Source of the DNA: an uncultured Clostridia bacterium
Lineage (GTDB): Bacteria; Bacillota; Clostridia; Oscillospirales; Acutalibacteraceae
DNA: 64,000 nucleotides
Direction: 5' to 3'
NCBI GenBank assembly: GCA_946500295.1
Contig: CAMMVF010000004.1
Coordinates: forward strand, 1 to 64,000
The translations under genes and the position numbers were made by a program. The first letter of the stretch is position 1, and each line of letters begins with the position of its first letter. Below are positions 33,023 to 41,339 of this stretch, piece after piece. The notes under the pieces are model-generated. The model made no database searches. It was not told where the DNA came from and worked only from the letters and a program-made list of their open reading frames with translations.

Positions 33023-34917
33023 TGGGCTACAAAGTAGATTTTGACGCGCTGGATACGCTGTGCGTGAGCATAAGCAGCCAGGTGAATACGTGGGCGGAAT
33101 CGCTGGACGCAGTGAGCAGCGGAATATCCGCAGTGGTGCAGAGCAGCGATATGACAGGAAAGGGAGCAGAAAACATAAAAAGCTACCTGCAAAGCGTGCA
33201 TTTGTCAATAATGCAGTCGCTGGCTATGATATTGCAGAGCCATTCATCGTATTTGTTAAAATACAAAAGCGACTATCAGACTAATATAGATACGTCCCTG
33301 CACGCAGTCATACAAAGCGATGAGCTGTTCGATATAAGAAAGAATCTCGGGACAAAGCGGACGTCAATGTGGACAGTGAACACAAATATCAAAAACGCAT
33401 TGACAAGCGTAAACGATATAATTTATACTAATTTAAGAAGCAAAGACGATATGGAGGAGATGTACCAAAAAATCAGCACAGACCTGCTGAATTTGGAAAG
33501 CGACATATCGACGCTGGAAAACACACATTTAAACAACGACTTCAGCGCAACGGAGGAAATGATAGAAACGCTGAAGACGTTTATAAAAGAACAGCTTCAA
33601 AACACAAAAGAATATCTGGTGGAATATACGCCGGAAAAGCTGGCAAACAGCAAGACCTACGCGGCGTTGTACATAGCTAACACAGCGCTGGCAGAGCAGC
33701 TGGAGCAGAGAGCGGACGAGCTGGAGCTGGCTTATGAGCACGAAAGCAACCGAGCGAAGCTATTGGAGGAGGAAGCCGCCCAAAAGAGGGAAGAAGAGGG
33801 CTGGTGGAACGCCGTGCTGGCGGTTGGTACAATAGTGATTGGTACAGTGGCGATAGTGTGTACGGCAGGAGCGGCAACGCCTATAGTAGTAACGGCGGCG
33901 ATAGCAGGAGGCAGTACTATAGCCTATGGAACGTCAAACCTGATAGAAGCGTCGCAGGATATATACTACGGCTCTATAGGAGACGCACATACTGTTGCGT
34001 TTAACCCGATAAGAGATACGATATTCATGGGGAACCAGGAAGCGTATGACCTTTGGGGAGGAATAAGCACAACGGTAGCAGGGTTGATAGTACCCGTGGG
34101 ACAAACATACACGGCGGCGAAAGCCGTGGGTCAAACAGGCAAAACCCTAATCGGAACGGTAGGAAAGAGCGCAGTAAAGGAAGTAGCGCAGGATGCGCTG
34201 GTAGGAGCGGCAAGCTCAAAAGCAGGCAGTCTTGTGATGAATCTTACAGGCGATGCAAACCTCAGCCGTTTAGCAGGACTTGGAACAGGCATACTCAGTG
34301 GAAGCAAAACCGGCAAGGCGCTTAATTCTATAGACAATGCTGTTTCAAGTACAGTTAAAAGCGTTAGGCAGTTGGACGATGTTGCTAATGTTACTAATGC
34401 GTTTGATGATGTATCAGGTACAGTGAAATTAACAGATAATATAACTGTTGTAAATTATGGCGATCAGTTTAGTAAGCTAGGTAGGAGTAAAAGGCTAAAG
34501 TCAAATGTTGAATATACAGATTCTAATGGTTATAAATATAGGACTGATGGTGTGGGAAGAATATCACATGTTGAAGGACAATTACAATTAGGTACAGGCA
34601 AAAGAAATCCATATGCACAACGAACGGTTGGCGGTGATGATAGATTGCCAACTGATGATGGAGGTCACTTAATTGCTACCCAATTTAATGGATCTGGTGA
34701 AATAGATAATTTACTTCCCCAGAGTAGTAATATAAATAGAGCTGGCGGTGAATGGTATGCAATGGAAAGAGACTGGGCGGATGCATTAAAAAATAATATG
34801 ACGGTAAAAGTAGATATAGAGCCGATATATAGTGATAATTCTATGCGCCCAGAAAGATATCAAGTAAAATATTGGATTGATGGAGAACAATATATAAAAA
34901 CTATAATAAATCAATAA
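33022..34917 (+). CDS. LXG toxin with C-terminal DNA/RNA non-specific endonuclease domain
   Basis: 631 residues. The N-terminal LXG domain (1-230) begins VDFDALDTLCVSISSQVNTW, cut here. A hydrophobic pre-toxin region (about 262-300) contains VLAVGTIVIGTVAIVCTAG, then a Gly-rich segment (NPIRDTIFMGNQEAYDLWGG) and the conserved VGQTGKTLIGTVGKSAVKEV. The tip (about 520-631) has RLPTDDGGHLIATQFNG, SQSSNINRAG-like and ERYQVKYWIDG, the Endonuclea_NS_2 fold of YeeF-type DNases; His in DGGHL is the catalytic base. It should degrade nucleic acid in target cells. The next gene is a YezG-type immunity protein, which supports the call. Confidence 0.88.
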   Translation: MGYKVDFDALDTLCVSISSQVNTWAESLDAVSSGISAVVQSSDMTGKGAENIKSYLQSVHLSIMQSLAMILQSHSSYLLKYKSDYQTNIDTSLHAVIQSDELFDIRKNLGTKRTSMWTVNTNIKNALTSVNDIIYTNLRSKDDMEEMYQKISTDLLNLESDISTLENTHLNNDFSATEEMIETLKTFIKEQLQNTKEYLVEYTPEKLANSKTYAALYIANTALAEQLEQRADELELAYEHESNRAKLLEEEAAQKREEEGWWNAVLAVGTIVIGTVAIVCTAGAATPIVVTAAIAGGSTIAYGTSNLIEASQDIYYGSIGDAHTVAFNPIRDTIFMGNQEAYDLWGGISTTVAGLIVPVGQTYTAAKAVGQTGKTLIGTVGKSAVKEVAQDALVGAASSKAGSLVMNLTGDANLSRLAGLGTGILSGSKTGKALNSIDNAVSSTVKSVRQLDDVANVTNAFDDVSGTVKLTDNITVVNYGDQFSKLGRSKRLKSNVEYTDSNGYKYRTDGVGRISHVEGQLQLGTGKRNPYAQRTVGGDDRLPTDDGGHLIATQFNGSGEIDNLLPQSSNINRAGGEWYAMERDWADALKNNMTVKVDIEPIYSDNSMRPERYQVKYWIDGEQYIKTIINQ

Positions 34918-34945
34918 TATAATAAAATTTGAAAGGGTTATAATT

Positions 34946-35428
34946 ATGGAAAATAAATTGTCTGAATTTTATTTGGAATTAGGAGAAAAATTAGTATCTA
35001 TGATTCCAACTGATTGGGAAAAAATATACTATTTAGGTGAAGTTGAAAAAAGTAGATTAAGTTGGTCTTCTGTGTTTTATTTTGAAGAAAGTAATACAAA
35101 TAAATTCATAAGGTCACATAGTATTCCTGATATATACGGCGTTTCAGAAAAAATCTATAACCAGTTGTTAAGGGAATTAGATGAAGTGATGTTAAAAATA
35201 TATGATTGTTTCGTGGATGAGAAACAAGAGGCGTGGGACCAAATAAGTCTATCTATAGATAATAAAGGCAGATTTAATATTGAATATTTATATAACAAGA
35301 TAGTAAATGGTACTAGCCAAGTTTCTAGAGAAGTAGTTTGGGCGTATGAAACCTTTAATTTAATACCTAAAGAGGGAAGTTTTAGGCGAAAAATTTTAGA
35401 TAAATATTTAAATGAACAGATAAAATGA
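34946..35428 (+). CDS. YezG-family immunity protein
   Basis: A 160-residue cytoplasmic protein with the YezG (DUF600) pattern: a helix at the start (YLELGEKLVSMIPTDWEKIYYLGE, trimmed), FYFEE, then HSIPDIYGVSEKIYNQLL and WDQISLSIDNKGRFNIEYLY. YezG of Bacillus neutralises the LXG DNase YeeF, and the toxin just upstream carries the matching nuclease tip. AAAGGGTTATAATT precedes the ATG. The AT content is higher than in the toxin body, as is usual for immunity genes. Confidence 0.88.
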   Translation: MENKLSEFYLELGEKLVSMIPTDWEKIYYLGEVEKSRLSWSSVFYFEESNTNKFIRSHSIPDIYGVSEKIYNQLLRELDEVMLKIYDCFVDEKQEAWDQISLSIDNKGRFNIEYLYNKIVNGTSQVSREVVWAYETFNLIPKEGSFRRKILDKYLNEQIK

Positions 35429-35466
35429 TATTATAAAGTCCTGCTATATTATAGCAGGACTTGAAG

Positions 35467-35690
35467 TTTGTGCCCGTGGGACAAACATACACAGCGGCGA
35501 AAACTGGATAGTGACAGGGGTTTGCGTAGTAGCATCAGCGGTAGCGATAGTGTGTACGGCGGGCACAGCAACGCCGTTTGTAGTAGCAGGAATATCTGCG
35601 ATAAGCGGTGCAGTGATGTCCGGTACACAGAGCATAAATAAGCAAACACAGCGGCGAAAGCCGTGGGTCAAACAGGCAAAACCCTAATCG
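35467..35690 (+). pseudogene. Scrambled pre-toxin fragments from LXG genes
   Basis: About 35 bp matching 34091-34125 (CCCGTGGGACAAACATACAC) are followed by 35508-35645, a piece of a different LXG pre-toxin (reads WIVTGVCVVASAVAIVCTAG), and then a return to the pre-toxin repeat at about 35645. The frame of the middle piece ends at TAA near 35684 and is out of frame with the following toxin tip. It is debris of at least two earlier recombination events. Confidence 0.7.
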
Positions 35691-36658
35691 GAACGGTAGG
35701 AAAGAGCGCAGTAAAGGAAGTAGCGCAGGATGCGCTGGTAGGAGCGGCAAGCTCAAAAGCAGGCAGTCTTGTGATGAATCTTACAGGCGATGCAAACCTC
35801 AGCCGTTTAGCAGGACTTGGAACAGGCATACTCAGCGGAAGCAAAACCGGCAAGGCGCTTAATTCTATAGACAACGCAGTTTCAAGCTCCGTAAAAACTC
35901 TTAATCATATTGATGACGTTGCGGATGTTACTAAGGCGTTTGATGGTGTTGCGGATAGTGCTAAGCCTATAAAATCCTTGTCCGAACTTATGTCACCAGA
36001 GGATGCAGCCAAATACAATACATTCCTAAAGAATGGAAGTTCCGCAAGTTTTACACAATCTGAGCTTAAAGCATTTCAAAAGGTTGATGAAGCTATTGCA
36101 CTTAATAAAGTTAATTATGATGATGTTCTTCAGTTGCGGAGAAATAATGTTTCTATTGATGAACCTGCTAGGTTAGATGAGATTGAAGTGACTTTTAATT
36201 ATAATTCTAAATATGATGAGAGTGAGTTTGCACGACAGTTAGCAGATCAACAGAATGGAATGAATAAACTTACTGTACAAGAATATTTAGACAATAGACA
36301 AAAATACATTGAGCAAGGAAGATCCACAGAAAGCAATGCCGCACAACAGGTCGCGAGAGAAAATGCATATTTGGATAAAGTGAATAAATTAAGAAAAAGC
36401 GGTCTGTCGATAGAGGAGGCTGAAGAACAAGCTAGAGTTTGGTTGGAAACGAAGGCAGCTTTGCATAACCCGGATCAAGTAGCTGGAGGCAGAGCAGATA
36501 ATGTTGATGGAGTAGGAGATAAAGGAATTAATTCATCGATTGGTTCACAGTGGAAATATAGAATTGATGCAGTTGATGAACAAATAAAAAAATTAACGGA
36601 GTATATGACAGATGCAGAACGAAATTCCACATATTTAAATGTTAAATTAACGTATTAA
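35663..36658 (+). CDS. Orphan toxin tip B: pre-toxin repeat plus Ntox15-like nuclease domain
   Basis: 331 residues from a GTG with no ribosome binding site. Bases 35660-35880 are practically identical to 34125-34345 of the full LXG toxin. The remainder is a different tip (from about 75 on) ending with ARVWLETKAALHNPDQVAGG; the HNPD matches the H-x-x-D signature of Ntox15 (Tde-type) DNases. No LXG domain and no promoter are present, so it is a silent cassette that could become active by recombination through the shared pre-toxin DNA. An immunity gene of the Tdi type follows. Family calls are from motif memory. Confidence 0.65.
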   Translation: MGQTGKTLIGTVGKSAVKEVAQDALVGAASSKAGSLVMNLTGDANLSRLAGLGTGILSGSKTGKALNSIDNAVSSSVKTLNHIDDVADVTKAFDGVADSAKPIKSLSELMSPEDAAKYNTFLKNGSSASFTQSELKAFQKVDEAIALNKVNYDDVLQLRRNNVSIDEPARLDEIEVTFNYNSKYDESEFARQLADQQNGMNKLTVQEYLDNRQKYIEQGRSTESNAAQQVARENAYLDKVNKLRKSGLSIEEAEEQARVWLETKAALHNPDQVAGGRADNVDGVGDKGINSSIGSQWKYRIDAVDEQIKKLTEYMTDAERNSTYLNVKLTY

Positions 36659-36668
36659 GGAGGATTAT

Positions 36669-37220
36669 ATGTTTAAATTATTATTTGAAAATTATTTAAA
36701 AGAGAAGGAAGTAAGTCAAGAAATTTGCCAAAAATACGCATCTCGAGTTCCAGCAGATTTAATAAAAATTTGGCAGGAGTATGGATTTGGGAGTTTTTTG
36801 GACGGATATTTAAAGGTTATAAATCCAGAAGAATATACAGATTTGTTAATCGAAACTTACTTTAGAGGAAATATTTCTGTTCCGATTTTTGCCACTGCTT
36901 TTGGTGATATATTGACTTGGGAAGAAAATAGATATATCCGTATTGTAAAATATAAAAATGGCGTTTTCAAGGGAATGGCTTCTGGATTCGATTTTTTTTG
37001 GGAAGACTTAGAAGCAAATGTATTTAATGAAAAATATTTTGAAATACAAAAGTATAATGAAGCAGTAGAAAAAATAGGAACTTTAAAATTTGATGAATGT
37101 TTTGGATATGTTCCTTTACTGGGATTGGGAGGAAGCGAAAGAGTAGAAAATCTAAAAATAGTAAAAATTCGTGAGCACATCGAGCTAATTACACAATTGG
37201 TAGGTCGAATAGGTATGTAG
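36669..37220 (+). CDS. GAD-like/DUF1851 immunity protein (Tdi1 type)
   Basis: 183 residues with the GAD-like start (VPADLIKIWQEYGFGSFLDGYLKVINPEEY, shown in part: IWQEYGFGSFLDGYL) and a DUF1851 end (FDECFGYVPLLGLGGSERVENL). This two-part build is found in Tdi1, the immunity protein of the Agrobacterium Tde1 nuclease, which has the same tip type as the orphan toxin upstream. AAGGAGG 6-7 bp before the ATG makes it translatable even though its toxin is silent. A hairpin terminator follows at 37254. Confidence 0.8.
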   Translation: MFKLLFENYLKEKEVSQEICQKYASRVPADLIKIWQEYGFGSFLDGYLKVINPEEYTDLLIETYFRGNISVPIFATAFGDILTWEENRYIRIVKYKNGVFKGMASGFDFFWEDLEANVFNEKYFEIQKYNEAVEKIGTLKFDECFGYVPLLGLGGSERVENLKIVKIREHIELITQLVGRIGM

Positions 37221-37253
37221 TCTGACTAAAATTCTTATTCTATTACTTATATA

Positions 37254-37287
37254 ACACTCCATGTTGCATTTAAACATGGGGTGTTAT
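37254..37287 (+). terminator. Hairpin terminator after the Tdi-type immunity gene
   Basis: AACACTCCATGTT pairs with AACATGGGGTGTT over a short loop. The T run is weak (TATTAT). Confidence 0.6.
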
Positions 37288-37354
37288 TATGAATATAATG
37301 TTTAAGCATGGTATAACTATGGCGCTATAGGATATGCGCGAGGTGATAAAAGCG

Positions 37355-37765
37355 ATGAATATAGAAGAAGTAAAAAATTATATTTATAAGCTTGGGACAA
37401 AAATAGGTTTAGAAAAAAATTCAAAGTTATATCCTTTTTTTTCTGAAAGTGAGCAAGTGTTTAATGATGGTCCTTCTGTTTATGTAGATAATACAGGATA
37501 TCATTATGTCGTAATGGAGAGAGGCAAAATCAATAAAATTATTGAGAGTGTAGAGATAGATGATATAATTTATACTATATTTGAAAGCATTACATTTTCG
37601 TTGGCTTCTGAATATGAAGCTAGCCATAGAAGAATTGGTGAAGACTCCAGAAAACAATTATGGGAAAAACAGCTAGAATTATTAGGCAAAATTAACGAAA
37701 GGTTTGCTGAAAAATGCAAACAAGAAATAGATCGTATTTTAAAGATTGCTCCATATAGAAATTAA
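37355..37765 (+). CDS. Orphan immunity protein, Imm63-like
   Basis: 136 residues from ATG 37355 (GAGGTGAT upstream). The pattern GPSVYVDNTGYHYVVMERGK, then DDIIYTIFESITFSLASEYE and LWEKQLELLGKINERFAEK resembles the Imm63 immunity family. No toxin lies directly upstream; its partner was probably lost during reshuffling of the tips. Such orphan immunity genes can protect against toxins of kin. The family call is from recollection of the motif, and moderately sure. Confidence 0.65.
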   Translation: MNIEEVKNYIYKLGTKIGLEKNSKLYPFFSESEQVFNDGPSVYVDNTGYHYVVMERGKINKIIESVEIDDIIYTIFESITFSLASEYEASHRRIGEDSRKQLWEKQLELLGKINERFAEKCKQEIDRILKIAPYRN

Positions 37766-37812
37766 TATTTCTATTACAAAATTCACATTATTCAATGTAA
37801 TGATATAGAAGA

Positions 37813-38585
37813 CTGTTGCGTTTAACCTGATAAGAGATACGATATTCATGGGGAACCAGGAAGCGTATGACCTTTGGGGAGGAATAAGCACAACGGTAGC
37901 AGGGTTGATAGTACCCGTGGGACAAACATACACGGCGGCGAAAGCCGTGGGTCAAACAGGCAAAACCCTAATCGGAACGGTAGGAAAGAGCGCAGTAAAG
38001 GAAGTAGCGCAGGATGCGCTGGTAGGAGCGGCAAGCTCAAAAGCAGGCAGTCTTGTGATGAATCTTACAGGCGATGCAAACCTCAGCCGTTTAGCAGGAC
38101 TTGGAACAGGCATACTCAGCGGAAGCAAAACCGGCAAGGCGCTTAATTCTATAGACAACGCTGTTTCAAGCTCCGTAAAAACTCTTAATCAAATTGATGA
38201 CGTTGCGGATACAGCGCAAATGTTAGACCAAGTACCAAAACGTCCATCATGGAGACAGTCTGAACTAGATGTTCAAAAAGAATATCCGGATTATGAACCG
38301 CAAAAGTCTTTTAAAGATGGTGTTGAAGTGCCATATGGTACAAAAGGAAGTACAAGACCAGAATTATACAAATCAGGTCATAGTATTGAAGTTAAGAACT
38401 ACAATGTTGAAACAACTACAGGTCAAAGCAATCTGGTTAATAAGCGGAAGAGAAAGTATTTATTCCAATGCTTTATTCACAAGCTGATTTTTTCACTCGG
38501 CATTAAATCCTTCGTGATGAAAAAGGGGGAAAGCTATAGTGGAGTGGTTCTAAGATGGAGAAGTTGTGGTGTAATTATCGACTGA
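37813..38585 (+). pseudogene. Orphan toxin tip C: pre-toxin repeat plus truncated nuclease-like tip
   Basis: Bases from about 37813 to 38165 nearly repeat 33990-34345 of the LXG toxin. The open frame starts at 37848 (ATG, internal Met of the pre-toxin). The tip after about residue 125 reads EYPDYEPQKSF, EVPYGTKGSTRPELY, HSIEVKNYNVETTTG; the RPELY...EVKNY pattern suggests a PD-(D/E)xK-like nuclease. Past SNLVN (about 38443) the frame goes into basic, unrelated sequence, so the tip is truncated. No promoter, no LXG domain and no immunity gene follow. A dead or reservoir cassette. Confidence 0.65.
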
Positions 38586-38610
38586 GCTTGATTGACCAAA
38601 GTATTTAAAT

Positions 38611-38757
38611 CTTCGCCCGCGTGAAAAATGTGGGATTGACAGCAAGACGGTGCGCCGCCTTAAAGCGAATGAAAACATGGAAACCAAAACACTCGACAAG
38701 CTTTGCGCTGCGCTGAATTGTAGGCTGGGGGATATTGCGGAGTTTATTAAGGATTAG
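38611..38757 (+). pseudogene. Remnant of a small XRE-type regulator
   Basis: The frame ending TAG at 38755-38757 reads SKTVRRLKANENMETKTLDK and then LCAALNCRLGDIAEFIKD, the last helices of a Cro-type regulator of the YozG/HTH_26 kind. The N-terminal half is missing and there is no start codon or binding site. It marks the right border of the secretion island. Confidence 0.7.
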
Positions 38758-38795
38758 CGAAAGCCTAAAGACGATATGTAAAACAAATTAAAATA

Positions 38796-38830
38796 AAAAG
38801 GCTACACTCCGTTTTGAAGTGTAGCCTTTT
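38796..38830. terminator. Bidirectional terminator
   Basis: AAAAAGGCTACACT pairs with AGTGTAGCCTTTT around a CCGTTTTGA loop, with A and T runs on the two sides. It serves the minus-strand foldase gene and blocks reading from the toxin island. Confidence 0.85.
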
Positions 38831-38848
38831 CAGTTGATATTAATGTGA

Positions 38849-40024
38849 TTATGCTTCTGACGAGGCACTCTGAGCTTCAAGCTCTTTCATCTTATTCTCA
38901 AGTTCTTCGGGGGTGTATCTGCCGAGAGCGGCTTCATTTACCTCTACCTCAAGCTTGCTGCCCTGCTCGTCCATGTAGTCGTTGTACTCGTCCTTCTTCA
39001 TGTTGGTGAGTACAGAGTATCTTGTATTCTCGTCATCGAGATTTGAGGTGTATTCGTTAATATCGCCTCTATATACAAGGTACATAATAGCGGTGTCATC
39101 CTCGCCAACCGTGATTACCGTGGCTTTGTTGTTCTCGAGTTCCTTTACAGCGTCAATTATGTCCTGAGGAGCAGATGAATTGTCGAGAAGCTCCTGAGCA
39201 GTTGTGGCTGTGCTTGAATCGAGAGACTGCCATTCCATGAACGCTTCGTCAACCTCATCAAAGGTTTGTTCTCCATTGCTGAGTTGTTCACTGTACTCGT
39301 CCATCTGATCTTGGATCTCTTTTATCTCGTCGTCCGATAGAGCCTCGGTGGTTGAGGATGAGGAATCCGAATCATCGTCGGTGGACTCGACTGTTTTATA
39401 GAGGTTTATCGGAATGTAGGAGTAATCAACATAGTTTGAGGTGTAGTATTCTTCGAGCTCATCATCAGTAACCTCCATCTCGCCGCCCTCGCCGTAAAGA
39501 GCCTTAAAAACAGCCTCGTACTTAGCGCTGAATTCAGCGTAGGCGAGAGAGTAGGAATCCTCGGAAACGCCGAGAGTTTCGTAAGCTGAGCCGCTGTAGC
39601 TCCAGCCCTGAGTTGCCAGATTATCAATCTCAGCCTGCTCGCCGGAGGAAAGTGAAAGTCCGAGCTCGTCGAATTTTTCAAGTGTGTAAATCAGTGTCTT
39701 ACAGCTTTGCTCGGCGGTGTTCAGGATGTAGTCCCTACCGGTAATTTCATTGCCGTCCTCGTCGCTGATTGTTGCTCCGAGTACATCTATTGGCTCTGTG
39801 GCCTCTGTTGCACCGTCTGCGGTAGTGGCTGCCTCGGTTGTCGAGTTCGACTGTGCCTCTGACTGAGCATAGCTGTACGCTCCTGCCATATAGTAGATAT
39901 AAGTGCCGATAGAGAGTGTATTTTTGTCATCTTTAAATGACCAACTCATATCCGAGCAGCCAGTGGCTGTTGCCAAAATTCCCGTCGCAAGCAGCGCTGC
40001 GACAGCTTTTTTTGCTATTTTCAT
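38849..40024 (-). CDS. PrsA/SurA-like extracellular foldase lipoprotein
   Basis: 391 residues. Signal peptide with lipobox TATGC; ATG 40024 is preferred to an upstream codon because AAAGGACGG lies inside the longer version. An N-terminal SurA-type chaperone region (about 40-190) has YILNTAEQSCKTLIYTLEKF, and a C-terminal rotamase-like region (about 195-360) has DEVDEAFMEW and TAIMYLVYRGDI. Two Ser/Thr/Asp-rich linkers (about 65-85 and 215-235) interrupt the fold. It should help secreted proteins fold outside the membrane; a peptidyl-prolyl isomerase activity is uncertain because the parvulin core is degenerate. It has its own promoter. Adjacent to, but apart from, the mfd operon. Confidence 0.75.
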   Translation of the reverse strand: MKIAKKAVAALLATGILATATGCSDMSWSFKDDKNTLSIGTYIYYMAGAYSYAQSEAQSNSTTEAATTADGATEATEPIDVLGATISDEDGNEITGRDYILNTAEQSCKTLIYTLEKFDELGLSLSSGEQAEIDNLATQGWSYSGSAYETLGVSEDSYSLAYAEFSAKYEAVFKALYGEGGEMEVTDDELEEYYTSNYVDYSYIPINLYKTVESTDDDSDSSSSTTEALSDDEIKEIQDQMDEYSEQLSNGEQTFDEVDEAFMEWQSLDSSTATTAQELLDNSSAPQDIIDAVKELENNKATVITVGEDDTAIMYLVYRGDINEYTSNLDDENTRYSVLTNMKKDEYNDYMDEQGSKLEVEVNEAALGRYTPEELENKMKELEAQSASSEA

Positions 40025-40062
40025 TTCCGTTATCCGTCCTTTCACCAGTAAAAAACGATAAT

Positions 40063-40091
40063 ATTATACTCTTTTTTAACCATTCTGTCTA
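40063..40091 (-). promoter_or_regulatory. Promoter of the foldase gene
   Basis: On the minus strand TAGACA (40091-40086) and TATAAT (40068-40063) are 17 bp apart, about 40 bp before the ATG. Confidence 0.75.
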
Positions 40092-40152
40092 TATGTTTTT
40101 TCCGCTTTTCAAAACAAATTCACATTTAAAGTCACTACCGAGCGGGTTTATC

Positions 40153-40218
40153 ATTTCCCTCAAAGAATATTTTTTGAGCATCTCATTGGGCTTGAGTCCC
40201 GGCTGGAATTTGATTGAA
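40153..40218. repeat. Left copy of the duplicated mfd 3' end
   Basis: 66 bp matching 41361-41427 except for one T fewer in a T run. It encodes (minus strand) the near-terminal part of Mfd but is cut off from the gene by RhuM. The next bases (GTGTAGAGTTGTTG) still loosely resemble mfd before the similarity fades. Confidence 0.85.
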
Positions 40219-40257
40219 GTGTAGAGTTGTTGTTAATGCCCAAACATTTGTGAAGGC

Positions 40258-41319
40258 TTACTGCGAGTTATTTGTTTGGTCTTTTGTGGTTTTTGCCGCT
40301 TGTTCAAGCTCAATCATATATTTATCAAAATCAGACATGAAAAGTTTATCTTGGATGATACGGTATTTTTCAAACTCTGTTTCTGCATGAAGTTTTGCTA
40401 TTTCAGCTGACACCTTTCCGGCGTCTTTTAAAAGACCGTACTCAAACATTTTAATGAAACTGTTTAGCCGGGTTTCCCAATCCTGCATTGTCAGCGGTAT
40501 ATGTCGCAAAGTCATACTTTCAGCAAAATCAAGATAAGCAGATACCATACGGTTTAACTGTCCCATTTCAAATTCGGACAAATAATTTTTTGCAACCGTC
40601 ACATCACTCTTTTTGATTTTTCCGTCCGGAGCGTCTGCCCAAGTGGTTAAACCCATGTGCTCCTTCTGGTGGCCTGCTCTTTGTATTATTAGCTCGGCGG
40701 CGGTATGGCCGTGTACTGCAAAGTGCATTTTGTTCTGCACTGTCGCATAAAAGCGTTTGGTGGAAGCAGAATTTTTATCATAGTCTATAGCGGTGGCATA
40801 CAGGTCAGTAACTTTTTGATAAAATTTTCGTTCGCTTGCACGAATTTCACGGATGCGTTCCAGCTGCTCTTCAAAGTATTTTTCTGTTAAATAAGTACCG
40901 CTTTTAATACGCTCAACATCCATTACCCAGCCTTTAATGGTATAATCCTTTGCAATTTGGTTTACCCATTTTCTAAATTGAACTGCTCGCTCGGAATTTA
41001 CCTTAAAACCAACGGCAATAATCACCTCCAAAGAATAATGGTTTGTGTTGTAGCTCTTACCGTCATCAGCAGTTATCCGAAATTTTCGGATAACTGAATT
41101 TTCTTGCAGTTCACTGTCCTTGAAGATTTTTTTAATGTGATAATTAATTGTACGAACGTCAACATCATAAAGATTTGCCATCATCTTTTGTGTCAGCCAT
41201 ATATTTTCGTCCTCATAACGCATATCAATGCTGTTTTCCATTTCTCCTACAGAAGCGATATATATAAGATATTCAGCAGCGCTTGAACGGATAGTTATTT
41301 CATCTTTCCTTTTAGGCAT
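40258..41319 (-). CDS. RhuM family protein
   Basis: 353 residues of the RhuM (virulence protein RhuM) family: N-terminal DNA-binding-like part with IWLTQKMMANLYDVDVRTIN and HIKKIF, the central VIRKFRITADDGKSYNTNHY and VEVIIAVGFKVNSERAVQFR-type block, and the C-terminal half with FYATVQNKMHFAVHGHTAAE. The family is named from Salmonella pathogenicity island 3 and is frequent in defence and mobile islands; the biochemical role is not established. AAGGAG lies 7 bp before the ATG. It sits between two copies of the mfd 3' end, so it arrived by insertion. Confidence 0.9.
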   Translation of the reverse strand: MPKRKDEITIRSSAAEYLIYIASVGEMENSIDMRYEDENIWLTQKMMANLYDVDVRTINYHIKKIFKDSELQENSVIRKFRITADDGKSYNTNHYSLEVIIAVGFKVNSERAVQFRKWVNQIAKDYTIKGWVMDVERIKSGTYLTEKYFEEQLERIREIRASERKFYQKVTDLYATAIDYDKNSASTKRFYATVQNKMHFAVHGHTAAELIIQRAGHQKEHMGLTTWADAPDGKIKKSDVTVAKNYLSEFEMGQLNRMVSAYLDFAESMTLRHIPLTMQDWETRLNSFIKMFEYGLLKDAGKVSAEIAKLHAETEFEKYRIIQDKLFMSDFDKYMIELEQAAKTTKDQTNNSQ

Positions 41320-41339
41320 TTCTTAACTCCTTCTAACAT

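Noticed and set aside
34053-34325. Other-frame ORFs repeated in the three pre-toxin copies (for example at 35535 and 37952)
   Set aside because: They recur only because the underlying DNA is repeated; the LXG frame explains the coding signal.
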